64,000 nt of DNA from Amphimedon queenslandica (taxonomy: Eukaryota; Porifera; Demospongiae; Haplosclerida; Niphatidae): the NCBI RefSeq assembly GCF_000090795.2, contig NW_003546250.1, positions 625,423 through 689,422 of the forward strand, written 5' to 3'. The notes below the pieces were generated by a model that was given only the letters and a program-made list of their open reading frames with translations, ran no database searches and was not told the DNA's origin. Within the stretch, counting starts at the first letter, position 1, and every line of letters begins with the position of its first letter. Positions 11,513 through 23,093 of the stretch are shown one piece after another. A program made the translations under genes and the position numbers.

Positions 11513-14500
11513 AATACTAATAATAATACTATTACTAATAATAATAATAATAAGAAGAAGAAGAAGAAGAAGAAGAAATTAATAATTATACTCACGGTGT
11601 CGTTGAAATATCTGTCAATTATAAAGTAGGCCATTTTGTATATCTCTTGATTCTGGTGCTCCTGCAGAGCTTCGATCCTCTCCACTCCACCGACCTCTTC
11701 TATAGCATCTGCAATGACTCGATAGTCGTGTCCAGCCATCTTTAATATATTCCCAAGGCCATCAAGAATGACTTGGATGACCATCGGGTCTTCGCTGCCG
11801 AGCATAATACACATAGGGCCTATGCAACCTTGCTGAACGACATAAACCACCTGTGAATGAATGAAAAAAGAATAGAAGAACAGGGGCATGTGATCAAAAG
11901 CATGAATTGTGTGGATGTACTGTGTGAGGAAATAGTGATGAGCATGACGAAACAAAATGAGAAGAATATGTACATGTATTTATATTAAGAAAAGAAACAG
12001 AAAAAAAGATACACAACATACATGTACATTGTAAGTTGAAGGTTTAGTTTAAATTGATTTTCTCTTACTTGCTCTGCGCTTCCTCCAACAGTCAGATTAC
12101 TGATGGCCCAGGCAGCTTCCTTCTGAGTCTTAAAGTTACCATGCATAAGGATTTGGATTAATGGAGGGATGAGGTGTGCATCTATAACCATCTGAACCTG
12201 GACCTGGTTACCAGCTGTAATATTAGATAGCGTCCACACAGCCTCCTGGAAGAGAAAGAGAGATAAGGAAGAATGGAAATAAAAATTTCAAAGAGAGAGC
12301 AAGTACATGTACATATTTGAATCAGTCTAAAACCAGATGAAAGACCTACTCTGACAATGGAGGGTCGTGGGTGCTGCAAAAGGTTACAAAGGTGCGGCAA
12401 TATCCCGTTATCAAGTACGACTTGAGTCTGCTCATCACTTCCAGTCACAATATTGCCTAATGTTCTCAGGGCAGGCATCTACAGTACAACAAAGTGATTT
12501 GTGGTTAGTGTGTGTGTGTGTGTGGAGGAGACAAGGGAGTGAATACAGTACTAATATTTAACGTGTGGTTGGTAATTGGTGTCAATCTTATCTCATAAAC
12601 CAATTAATACAATCCCAATTTAGATAGTCATATCTCTCCTCCACTCATAAGCAGGGTTGCCCTTAGGTATAGGCCAAAGTCCCTGTACTATAGTACAGGG
12701 ACTTTGGCCAAATTTTACCAAAATGGTTCAGCGAGATTTCTCAATTTTTATAATTTTTCCGAATACATATACATGTTTTTATGTTGTGTAGAAAGTTTGA
12801 GCTCATTCCAATCAAAATTGGATTTTTAATGAATTTTTAAAGTTGCTCCAAAATTGAGCCAAAGTCCCTGTACTATAGTACAGGGACTTTAGCCAAATTT
12901 CGCCAAAAATGGCTCGGAGAGATTTCTCAATTTTAAAATTTTTTCCTGATACACATACATGTTTTTATGTTGTGTAGAAAGTTTGAGCTCATTCCAATCA
13001 AAATTAGATTTTTTATGAATTTTTGAAGTTGCTCGAAAACTTGAGCTAAAATACCCTAGCTTTCAATCGAGTCCTCACGTACCACAATCTTATTCTCTAA
13101 TACTCCGAGGAGCGGGACTATCTTAGGGACTACACCGGAATCGATAACAGCCTGTGAACAAGAGAACCACAATAAAATTAAATTAAAATAAAATAAAATA
13201 TAATTAAAATTTAATATTAAAGATTAAATGACCTCTATCACTCCCTCCCTAACCTGAATTTGTTTAGTGTTACCATCAGCAAGGAATGACAGAGCCCAGC
13301 AGGCATCAACCTGAACCTCTAGCACAGGATGCTGGATTAATTCAGCTAGTGAAGGTAATGCCTACATATGCAAGACAAAAAACCAAGTGACCACACCCAC
13401 AAACCACACCTCCTATCTCACCACAGAGACAAGGTCAAAGTTTGGCGGTGGGTTCTTATTTCGACAGAGATTAGATATAGTCCATGTGACATTCTGGAGA
13501 AGCGATGCCTAGCAAAAAAAGGACATGCTAATAATAATAACACAGCTAGACTTTAAAAATATAAAAATAATAATAATAACCACTAATGAGAGACTATATA
13601 TAAAAACATCCCTGACAACAGAGCTATTATGTTAAATCCAATTCTAGTCACATAGTGTGTTGTTATACACGTTCACAGTAGATGCACTTATAAAACGATA
13701 CAACTACACTAATACTGGACTAACCCAATACAAAACCATCTTACTATCATTGGCAAGTGATAACAATGCAATTAAATTAAAAGGGGCGTGACATAATGGG
13801 CGGAGCCTAACACCATTCAATAATAATAATAATAATGATGATGATGATAATGATGAATTGATGATGAAATTGATATTGATGATGATGATGGATTACTTAC
13901 TGGTGTAGAGTCAGCGATGAGGGTTAGCAGTGGAGGGATGATCCCTGCTTCAATCACCAAGTCACGAAATTTAGGGCCATCCCCTGTAATGTTACCTAGA
14001 GCCCAAACAGCTTGTTCACAAACCTGGGTGTGTGGAGAAGACAGGAGAGTTATANNNNNNNNNNTTTCACTGACCACAAAATACAACTGTAGCTGTTTGC
14101 TCAGAACTCCCTGATGCAATGTTAGTAAGGGCCCAGGCTGCCTCAAACTGAAGCGTAGGACTACAAATTGATTACAAACACAAAAAGGTTGGGATAATAA
14201 TTGGCAATTAAGTAATTGGATTTGCGTGTCATTCTTACTGTTCATGTCGCAAGCACTCAACAAGAACAGGAACGAGGCCAACACTAAAAGATACACAATA
14301 TATGTAACAGCAATTCTATCTCTCTTCTCTCTCACCTAATCAATTCATCTATTGGAGGATTGCGACCTTTTGATAATATCTTCCTATTAAATTATAAAAA
14401 ATTGCTTCAAACGTACATTCTCCATTTAACAATAAATGTACTACCTCACTAACTGTATCCCTTCTAACTTCTGGTCTATATCAATATGGCGAGCTTTCTT

Positions 14501-14881
14501 AGTTATATCAAGTAATGTATATGAACTTAAATCCTAAAAAAGAGGAAGAAAAAAGAGGCGTATAATATTAATTTGTAATAGATCTGTATTATTCAATAAT
14601 CCTTATCTTACAGTAACTACGGAAGTTTGTATATCAAGTGGTATGTGCCTCTTTTTCAATAACTGTTCTTCTTTTTTATTCTACAATGGAAAAAAGATTA
14701 CATGCCTGCCCCGCCCATCCATTAATACTCATACTTTACGTAGCTCAATAGTCACGTCAGTTCTCCTCCTCCTCATCTCCTAAAATATACGAATCGTTTG
14801 TTAACCCAACCCCCCGACATGCCCACTTACAGCCTGATCCCGTCCCCTGTTCTTAAAATGTTTGTGTCTTCCTTCAGACAT
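11069..14881 (-). CDS. Importin subunit alpha (karyopherin alpha, KPNA3/4 type)
   Basis: Adaptor that binds classical nuclear localisation signals and hands cargo to importin beta. The first exon is [17 protein letters not shown] (ATG at 14881). It is followed by the basic importin-beta-binding domain ([20 protein letters not shown]) and about ten ARM repeats. Recognisable ARM segments are [75 protein letters not shown] and [17 protein letters not shown], with the Trp/Asn ladder preserved. The C-terminus is [19 protein letters not shown]... ending [19 protein letters not shown] and SNITAGNQ resemble KPNA3/4 more than KPNA1 or KPNA2. Ten Ns at 14055-14064 hide part of one ARM repeat and its splice acceptor, so the deduced protein has a small hole. 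One intron holds two palindromic satellite monomers. Confidence 0.95.
12661..13055 (+). repeat. Palindromic-core satellite, two monomers in an importin alpha intron
   Basis: Two copies about 181 bp apart (GAAAGTTTGAG near 12790 and 12975), separated by the second palindrome. They are antisense to the host gene. Confidence 0.9.
12672..12709. repeat. 38-bp perfect palindrome at the core of a satellite monomer
   Basis: Each half reads GGCCAAAGTCCCTGTACTA and the other half is its exact reverse complement, with no loop. It sits in an importin alpha intron. A second copy at 12861-12890 is a perfect 30-bp palindrome. Confidence 0.95.
14055..14064. other. Assembly gap (10 N)
   Basis: The run of Ns falls where importin alpha should have the end of one intron and the start of the exon that continues [14 protein letters not shown]. 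It removes roughly ten expected codons. Its true length may not be ten bases. Confidence 0.98.
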
Positions 14882-15206
14882 GACTGACTGCTTGAGGATA
14901 AAAGACAAAAATGAAGCATATAAATTATTTATAATAATTATCAGGCTCAAAGAAAAAGGTATTCACAATACAGTAGGTAAAAAAGAGGTCGGGGAGTATG
15001 CGGGCATACCTTTTATGATACAGAGAACGACAGGGAAAGGTCTATCAGTCTTGTGGTCATCAAGAAATGGTCGCCATCTTTAATGGCAGGAAGAGAGAAT
15101 TAAGGCAGGGGGCTGAGTCAGATATCTACTGCGCATGCGCACTGAGTGTTACCGGGAACTCACGTGGGCGTTTTATTTATTGATTGAATCTGACATTCAT
15201 TCATAA
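14882..15206. promoter_or_regulatory. Shared divergent promoter of importin alpha and the CAML-like gene
   Basis: A 325-bp head-to-head gap. It contains a perfect NRF1 palindrome TGCGCATGCGCA (15130-15141), an ACCGGGAA ETS-like site (about 15151) and a CACGTG E-box (15161-15166). On the minus strand, AAGATGGCGACC (about 15069-15080) is followed by a good splice donor (GGTATG, near 15010), suggesting a non-coding first exon for importin alpha. The motif matches are direct; their function is inferred. Confidence 0.6.
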
Positions 15207-15920
15207 ATGGAGGCAGAAGAAGCAGCTGCTGCAGCAAAGAGAGAAGCAAGAGAGGCTAGGAAGAGAAAATTATTAGAAAATTCTAACAATAGACTTGATC
15301 GAATTAGAACGAAGTATAAATAAATAATAATAATAATAATTGTATTGTGGGTGTGGCTAATTTTTAAATAATAATTATGTATTTTTTCTAGATCAAATGT
15401 AAGTCCTAAAGACACTCTGACCTCCTCTCCTCCCAAGCCTTCTGAAACGTAAGCATTTCTAATAATTCTTATTGTGATATTTCACTTTTGTTATTTTAGG
15501 AGTAAACGAACTGATACTAATCAACCAGAAACCACACCTACAGTCAACAAAGTGACCACACCCACTCAATCATCTGCAACAACAAATCGTCATCTTACAG
15601 TCATCAGATTGGTCTATTGTGCACTAATTGGAATAGCCAGTAACCACGGTCTCATACCAGCATCATTAATACTACTAGTATCAGTCCTGCTCAGTTTCAG
15701 CACACTTTTACTAACAACATATTCCTTTTCATTACCAGCATCACGTTTTGCATGGGCGGAGTCTCTGATTGCATGGGCGTACCCTCAAGGACTGACATGG
15801 ATCAAGTGGTTTATGAATGTAATTAAAGGAGTTGAGTTTGTCGCACAAGACTTGTGTATGTGTGTGTTTTTCACTGTCACGTATTACATAATCATTTATA
15901 ATGTTTTGGTTCTCTTATGA
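15207..15920 (+). CDS. CAMLG: CAML/GET2-like ER receptor for tail-anchored protein insertion
   Basis: Probable partner of GET1/WRB in the ER membrane that docks the GET3/TRC40 ATPase. Three exons (15207-15313, 15392-15448, 15500-15920) splice in frame into 194 residues. The N-terminus is acidic/Ala-rich and then basic: KREAREARKRKLLENSNNRLDRI. This matches the Arg-rich GET3-binding helix of CAML (RRRKLLxNSExRINRI). A Ser/Thr/Pro linker follows (about residues 40-85). The C-terminal half has about three hydrophobic spans, around VIRLVYCALIGIA, LIPASLILLVSVLLSF and DLCMCVFFTVTYYIII. The protein is shorter than human CAML (296 residues). The call rests on the N-terminal motif plus topology; the membrane part is too diverged to prove it by eye. 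Confidence 0.8.
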
Positions 15921-15927
15921 TTTCTCT

Positions 15928-18900
15928 CTATTCTTCGTTTGGCTTTAATGATTTCAATGCAGTCGGACCGTCCTCTAATATTTTTCTTTTTGGTGGTCGT
16001 CCTCTCTTCTTCGGAACCCCCGCCGCTTGTTCCTGGGCGTCCTCCCCTCCTGGTTTAAGTGACGTCACGTAATGTGATAAGGATTCCCATTTTGCCGAAC
16101 CCACTACCTCGTGAAGACCCATCGAATAATTATCTTCTAACCGCGACTCGAGAAAACCACGACTAAAGAGAGAGAGAGAGATGTACATGTACACTGCATT
16201 TATGTTTTCTTTCCTTACACTCCGTTTGTTCCTTGTTTGTCAGCATCAAGAAGACGGAAGCTGAATCCAGCAAGGACCTCAAGAAAGCTTAGGTTCTCTG
16301 GTACTGACACGCCTTCATCCTCTTTCTCTTCCTCCTCTTCTCTTGTCTGAAGTGCAAACTTTATTCCCTCAAAATGAATGTGGACTATCGAGTGACGTAT
16401 CTTGACTAGATCAAACCCAGTTGTTAGTGCTATCCTGTGTGCTAGGTCCTTCAGAGAGAAAGAGAGAGAGAGAGAATAAGTAAAGTCAAAACTCAGAGTA
16501 GTATTATACCTTTAGATTAGCCCATTCGGTAGAGCAGTAGTCAATGCCATTGGTTGTATTATCAAGCTGTAATGAGGTGTACTGCTCTTGCAGAACTTGA
16601 AGGACGGTCTTATACCAAACGGTAGATTTAGAATCAGCTTCTCTCAGTTTAGTGAAAGCATGACGCAGCAAGTCACCATAATCATAGTAGAACTATTGGG
16701 TGGGTACATATCAAGAGATAATGATGATCACAATTTTTTTAATGGTCATAACTTTAAAAATTTCAGTCGGAATCGGCTCAAACTTTCTACACAGCATAAA
16801 GACATCAATATGTATCAGAGAATGTAATAAAAAATTGGGGGTGATTTCGGAGCCATTTTTCAGGAAAAACCATGGGCTATAGTACAGGGAAATTTTCAGA
16901 TTTTGGCTCATTTCTAAAAATGGTCATAACTCAAAAAATTTCCGTCGGAATCGGCTCAAACTTTCTACACAGCATAAGTACATCAATATGTATCAGAAAA
17001 TGTAATAAAAATTGGGGGGTGATTTCGGAGCCATTTTTCGGGAAAAACCATGGGCTATAGTACAGGGAAATTTTCAGCTTTTGGCTCATTTCTAAAAATG
17101 GTCATAACTCGAAAAATTTTAGTCGGAATCAGCTCAAACTTTATACACAGCATAAGTACATCAATATGCATCAGAAAATGTAATAAAAATGGGGGGTAAT
17201 TTCGGAGCCATTTTTCGGGAAAAACCATGGGCTATAGTACAGGGAAATTTTCAGATTTTGGCTCATTTCTAAAAATGGTCATAACTCAAAAAAATTTCAG
17301 TCGGAATCGGCTCAAACTTTCTACACAGTATAAGTACATCAATATGCATAAGAAAATGTAATAAAAATTGGGGGTAATTTCGGAGTCATTTTTCAGGAAA
17401 AACCATGGGCTATATATAGTACAGGGAAATTTTCAGATTTTGGCTCATTTCTTAAAATGGTCATAACTCGAAAAATTTTAGTCGGAATCAGCTCAAACTT
17501 TATACACAGCATAAGTACATCAATATGCATCAGAAAATGTAATTAAAATGGGGGGTAATTTTGGAGCCATTTTTCGGGAAAAACCATGGGCTATAGTACA
17601 GGGAAATTTTCAGATTTTGGCTCATTTCTAAAAATGGTCATAACTCAAAAAAATTTCAGTCAGAATCGGCTCAAACTTTCTACACAGTATAAGTACATCA
17701 ATATGCATCAGAAAATGTAATAAAAATTGGGGGGTGATTTCGGAGCCATTTTTCGGGAAAAACCATGGGCTATAGTACAGGGAAATTTTCAGATTTTGGC
17801 TCATTTCTAAAAATGGTCATAACTCAAAAAAATTTCAGTCAGAATCGGCTCAAACTTTCTACACAGTATAAGTACATCAATATGCATAAGAAAATGTAAT
17901 AAAAATTGGGGGTAATTTCGGAGTCATTTTTCAGGAAAAACCATGGGCTATATATAGTACAGGGAAATTTTCAGATTTTGGCTCATTTCTTAAAATGGTC
18001 ATAACTCAAAAAAATTTCAGTCGGAATCGGCTCAAACTTTCTACACAGTATAAGTACATCAATATGCATCAGAAAATGTAATTAAAATGGGGGGTAATTT
18101 TGGAGCCATTTTTCGGGAAAAACCATGGGCTATAGTACAGGGAAATTTTCAGATTTTGGCTCATTTCTTAAAATGGTCATAACTCGAAAAATTTCAGTCG
18201 GAATCAGCTCAAACTTTCTACACAGCATTAGGACGTCAATATGTATCAGAACATGCAATAAAAATGTGCGGTGATTTCGGAGCATGTGTGCATAATGTAC
18301 ATCTACCTTAATGTATTGGCCTAATACAGCTACAGAGCTCCTGGCCTCCACAACAGAATACACTACAAGCTTAAGGTAACCAGCCAGGAGCAGTCTCCTC
18401 TCGTTGAGTCTAGCAGCCTGGGCAAATGCTTCCTCGTCAGTTGTGGGGTCGTCCTCAAGGTCTCCTTCGTTAAAAACCCTCTCAGTGACGTAATCACAAA
18501 GACTAGTCTGGAGGGAGGAGCTGGGCACGTACACCAAAGAAATCAACTCTTCTAATAACAGAAAGAAGAAACGATTATCTCAAAATAATTATAAATTATA
18601 TTTATTAAATTTCTCATGTACACGTACATATGCATGCATTCATAAATACTTCAAAATCAAATTATTTTGCCATACAAGTAAATATATACATGTACAACAT
18701 ATCTGCATACTTAGTACATCAAATTCTTGTACATCTCAGTATATTACCTTTACAGGCGAGCTGTTTAGCAAAAAGCATGAGTAGGTCGCATAAAATAACA
18801 AAGGACTCTTGCTGGACTGCTGGTGATCCCAGCTTGAGGAGGTCAGAACAGATCGTGATTACTTTCTCCATTGAAGTACGAATGGAGCGTATGGTGTCTC

Positions 18901-19889
18901 TGTCAGGAGGAGAGTGAGACTCGGCCTCTTTGAGAAACCACAGCAAAAATAAACTGTCACAATTCATGGATGGAATAACCAGCTGGAGGAAGAGAGAGAG
19001 AGAGGGGGGAGGAGGAATAGATAAAAATACTCAGTACAGCATGAATTGTGTGCATCTTCTAGAACAGTAACATTTCACGAATATTAAAATAAAAATTAGC
19101 AGAAGCCAGATCTGGGCCACAAAAGTACTCAATATTATTATTTTTAAAGCTCGTCCTTACAATGTCAGTTGCTGATTCGTCAACCCCAAACTCAACCAAC
19201 TTATGAAACTTATCGAATGACAACTTCTTAGTAATATCAATCTGCCTGTGTGAGAAAGAAGAGAAATATCTTTAAATAGTACACATGACCCATGTATGTA
19301 TAGTACTTGAATAAAGCTAAAAGTCTTTGTAGAGTAGTACCAAAGTTATAAACATCATCATTGTCATCATCATTCTATAGGAACAAGAAAATAAAATTGA
19401 CCTCAAATAATTATACATGTACAGACATGTACATGGAAGAACCTACCAGTGGGATGTCATCAATATTTTCCATGTATCTGTCAAAAATAGAGACAAGCTC
19501 ATCAACGAGCTGGTTAAAGGAAAGGTCAACCACCGAATGTAAAGTGAAGTCAGGATCCAAGAGGTGACAATAGCACGTACTTATCTCGTTAAGGACCTGC
19601 GTATCCAAGCAACGGTTGTCACGGTAGCGTAGGGAAGGCGTGGCTTACCTCTTGAGACGTGTGCTGTAATACTAACGACTTTAGTTCCGACAATAAATCC
19701 TCCAGGAGCTACATAATAAATAAATAAATTAATAAATGAATAAATGAAAATGATTATTTTACTAACTTTTTGTCCTCTTATTTCAACGTATACTTCCAAG
19801 TCAAACTGCTTAACAATACAGCAGAGATTAATGGCACACTCAGGATTAGTGCCATACTTTATACAGGAGAGGTAGAATTAGGAATAATA

Positions 19890-19941
<52 letters not shown>

Positions 19942-21946
19942 GTTATTATTATTATTATTAGTATTATTACGACTGCAAGTACATACTTTAACTAGTAATT
20001 GTGGCAGGACAGGGATCAGTGCTGTAGCCATTGTGTGCTTGTCTGTTTCCATGGCTCTCTTCTCTTTAGCATTGAGCATCTTGTTACCAACTCCTTTGAG
20101 TACAGTGAAGGACCCACAGGCCCTCTCTGCTGCTCGGGCCATCAACTCTATAGCAACCACTTCCTCTTTTTGGGATAGTTCAATAGGACAGGATGAAGAG
20201 GTGAGGACTTCAATCATGTTCTTCCAATCCTAAACCAACAAAAAATTAATAATAGATAATACAAAAACACAACATGTAAACTATATATATAAATATATAA
20301 ATACAATGTACATGTTGAAATATCGATGTGTATTGATCATTAAATTAACAAAATTTAGTTAAAAGTATAGGTGTCAAAAATTAAGATATCTGGACATGAC
20401 TAACGCAATTTTAAAATAAAAAACTAAATTAGAAAATGACATCATTATTAATTAACATACGACTGAGGCATAATCGCATGGTAACAATTAATAAAAATGC
20501 ATTACTAACATATATCATATATCAATAGATCACCTTCAGTAGGTCAGTATGTCCCCATACGCTGTCCACCATGTATTCTGCGTGTTTGTGTATATCAGAT
20601 TCGATGTAGAAATTAACGAGTTCCTTCAGTTTGATTTGAGCATTAGTTGGTCTCTTTTGATTCTTAGAGGGTCGGCCACGAGTCTTGGTGACAATTTCAT
20701 CGCAAAATATATATCGGACAGCAAATTTACCTAATAATAATAATAATAATAATAATAATGTTAATAATAATAATCAATAAAATAATACAATAAAAACTTT
20801 TCATAGCAAATTCTCTCACAGCAATTTTTGACGAAATACCCTGTACTATAGTACAGGGTGTTTAGCCTGATTTTGAATCAACTTTAATCCACACAAGCAT
20901 ACCTGCTGCTCTACCTAGTACTCTATTCTCCAAATGGACAAGCTGACACAATTCAACGCAATCATCGGCATCCAACATGTCAAGAGAGAAAAGAAGAGTG
21001 CATAGAGATATGGCAGTGCTGGCAATAGTGTCATCCTTATCTGTCTTCATGGAGACAATCCTGTCCTACACCATGCAAATACAACATTATAATAGCATAA
21101 AGTACAGTCATTATAATAGCATAAAGGACAGTCATTATAACAGCATAAAGGACAGTCATTATAATAGCATAAAGGAAAGTCACTATAATAGCATATATAC
21201 AATGTACTCATGTAGTACAGTATAATTATATGCATGTAAATGAATGCAGAAGTACTTTGAATTTGGTGGTAAAGAGCTCTAAATGAGGGACAAGATCAGG
21301 AACAGAATATAAAGCAAGCAATGCTTGTAAAGCCTGTAGCCTTACTTCACCCGACTGTGTGTAATGTGGAGAGAAAAGGAGAGGGAGAGAGAGAGGAGTG
21401 TTAATATACAACATTATAATGTACAGCAGTTCACATGTATATATACATACATCATGTACATGACATAATTATTTTATTTCTAATCTAAATCTCACTTTAT
21501 CTGAGAGAGTCCATCCAACATATTTGAGATAATTGTCTGATAAGAATCTTGAGCTGCACCTCAACATCCAGACTCCAATCTCAGCGATACAGATTGCCCT
21601 AACTTCGGGTCGAGTATCACGATATCGACGTATAAAAACAGACGTGAACAGGTTGTTCATTATATCATGGATCTCGCTCAGCTGTGACTGAGATAATGCT
21701 AGGGCTTCCTCGAGTTTTTTAAGTTTTCCGATCGCCTGACGTCCACCTGACTTTCGCTTTTCAGTTTCGAGCTGACGCTAAAAAGAATAATTAATAAACA
21801 AAGAAATAAATAAATAAATAATAACATGATTAATAGTTGTTATACCTGGGTATTGTCAATCTCAGAAGCTAATGATACGACTAAATGAACCAACCCAGTG
21901 ACTAGCTTCAAACCTTTTAAAATAAAGAGAGAGTTTATGAAAAGAG

Positions 21947-21977
<31 letters not shown>

Positions 21978-22995
21978 GTGGTCTGTGTCTTACATGCTAA
22001 AGTGCTCGTGTGTCTAAATGCTCTAACTTCAGAATCACTCAGTCCGATCAGCCATTTGACGAGAGTGTCAAGCATGTACTCGTCATAAATGATGTCACCA
22101 GTTTCTATCACTAACCTCTCAACAAATTCACAATAATTAGACTGAGAAAGAGGGGGAGGGGGGTGGAAGAAAAAAGGAAATAATTAAACATTACATGTAC
22201 ATGTAAAAGTTTTACTTTAAACTTTTTGTACAGAGGTCCGGAAAGTATCAGAGGATAATCAAACCCATCCTATTAACAATAATAATAATAATAATAAATA
22301 TTAATAATAATGAACTACCTCGTCAAAATTCTCAGTGATAGTCCTAATGATGTCAGTAGCTTCTTGATGGCGGAAATTAGAGAGAGATATCTCGGCCTGA
22401 CAGCCGCAACATCTCACAAAAAACTGTATTATTTCTAATAGCCCTGCCTCCTGGTCGCCTTGGTAACGCTCCACCCATTCACTAACAACCGTCTATAGAC
22501 AAATGTTCATATTAATTAGTGGGTGTGGTCACTGACCTGTAGGGCACTCCTTCCTTCAACGATAGAAGTGTATAATTCTCCATCTGTTGCTGCTGATACT
22601 GATACTTGGCGGGTTTTCTTAGGGGTGGGGTTCTGTGTATCAAACCACACCCACATAATCAATCAATTAATTACAAAATTAACATACGCCTTTATTGGCT
22701 GATAAAGGAGGACGTCCTCTTTTCCTCTTCACTGGAGTATCGCTTGTGATCCTACAAGTAATAGACAATCACATTACGCTATTGCTAAACTGTCTTACGA
22801 TTCTTCAAGAGTAAGGTTTGCAGTAGTATCAGTAGCAGCTGTAGCGTCCTGGTACTAAAGGCAGGGATGAATTGAAAAGAAAATGGTGCCTACCTCACTC
22901 TCCATAAGAGTCTCGTTTTCTTTCTCTTCTCCTCCATCTTCCCCCAAAGTATCTGCTGAAGTCTCTATTAAAGTTTCCATACTCTCTTCCTCCAT
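15928..22995 (-). CDS. STAG: Cohesin subunit SA (STAG1/2/3, Scc3 family)
   Basis: HEAT-repeat subunit that holds SMC1-SMC3-RAD21 cohesin on chromatin. The ATG is at 22995 ([19 protein letters not shown]). An acidic N-terminus is followed by an AT-hook-like [12 protein letters not shown] and the STAG domain ([32 protein letters not shown]). The stromalin conservative domain is clear: [22 protein letters not shown]...[17 protein letters not shown] (about 21480-21640). Downstream exons include [32 protein letters not shown] (about 18310-18450). The last exon ends [29 protein letters not shown], with a second AT-hook core. One intron carries a nine-copy satellite array (16740-18283) and another a 24-bp tandem repeat. 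The stop codon is only seven bases from the stop of the converging CAML-like gene. Confidence 0.94.
16740..18283 (-). repeat. Satellite array, nine ~178-bp monomers with higher-order structure
   Basis: The word GGTCATAACT marks monomer starts at 16744, 16922, 17100, 17277, 17459, 17636, 17815, 17997 and 18175 (spacing 177-182 bp). Each monomer has CAAACTTTCTACACAG and CCATGGGCTATAGTACAGGG. Monomers 4-5-6 and 7-8-9 are near-identical triplets offset by 538 bp: a TATATATAGTAC variant follows monomers 4 and 7, and an AATTAAAATGGGGGG variant marks 5 and 8. The array lies wholly in a STAG intron. Confidence 0.93.
19885..19965. repeat. (ATT)n microsatellite in a STAG intron
   Basis: An almost pure run of ATT triplets of about 80 bp. 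Similar runs lie at 25167-25246 (ATT) and 61262-61342 (AAT). Confidence 0.95.
20835..20880 (+). repeat. Solo palindrome fragment of the satellite family
   Basis: CCCTGTACTATAGTACAGGG (20 bp, perfect palindrome) plus a few flanking family bases in a STAG intron, without a full monomer. Confidence 0.85.
21085..21196. repeat. 24-bp tandem repeat, about five copies
   Basis: The unit CATTATAATAGCATAAAGGA plus CAGT is repeated in a STAG intron with few substitutions between copies. Confidence 0.93.
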
Positions 22996-23093
22996 TTTCC
23001 CGCCAAATACACTTGACTTGATGACTTAATTGATTAGTGATGGGTGTCGTCACTTGGGTTATTTATAGGCGTGGCTGGAAACGCCTTTTTAAG
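22996..23093. promoter_or_regulatory. 98-bp divergent promoter of STAG and LRRC56
   Basis: The whole space between the two start codons is 98 bp. It holds TTTTCCCGCCAAA (22995-23007), a perfect E2F-type site abutting the STAG ATG. AAGATGGCGGCC (23091-23102), the YY1 core-promoter motif, spans the LRRC56 ATG. Both transcripts must start in or right beside this segment. Confidence 0.65.

Noticed and set aside
14862-15083. 73-residue plus-strand ORF between importin alpha and the CAML-like gene
   Set aside because: It overlaps the importin alpha first exon and probable 5' UTR on the other strand and has no recognisable domain.
16711-18546. Repeated minus-strand peptide like [20 protein letters not shown] across the STAG satellite array
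   Set aside because: The monomer period (177-182 bp) is not a multiple of three and stops interrupt each unit. The similarity between peptides only reflects the repeat DNA.
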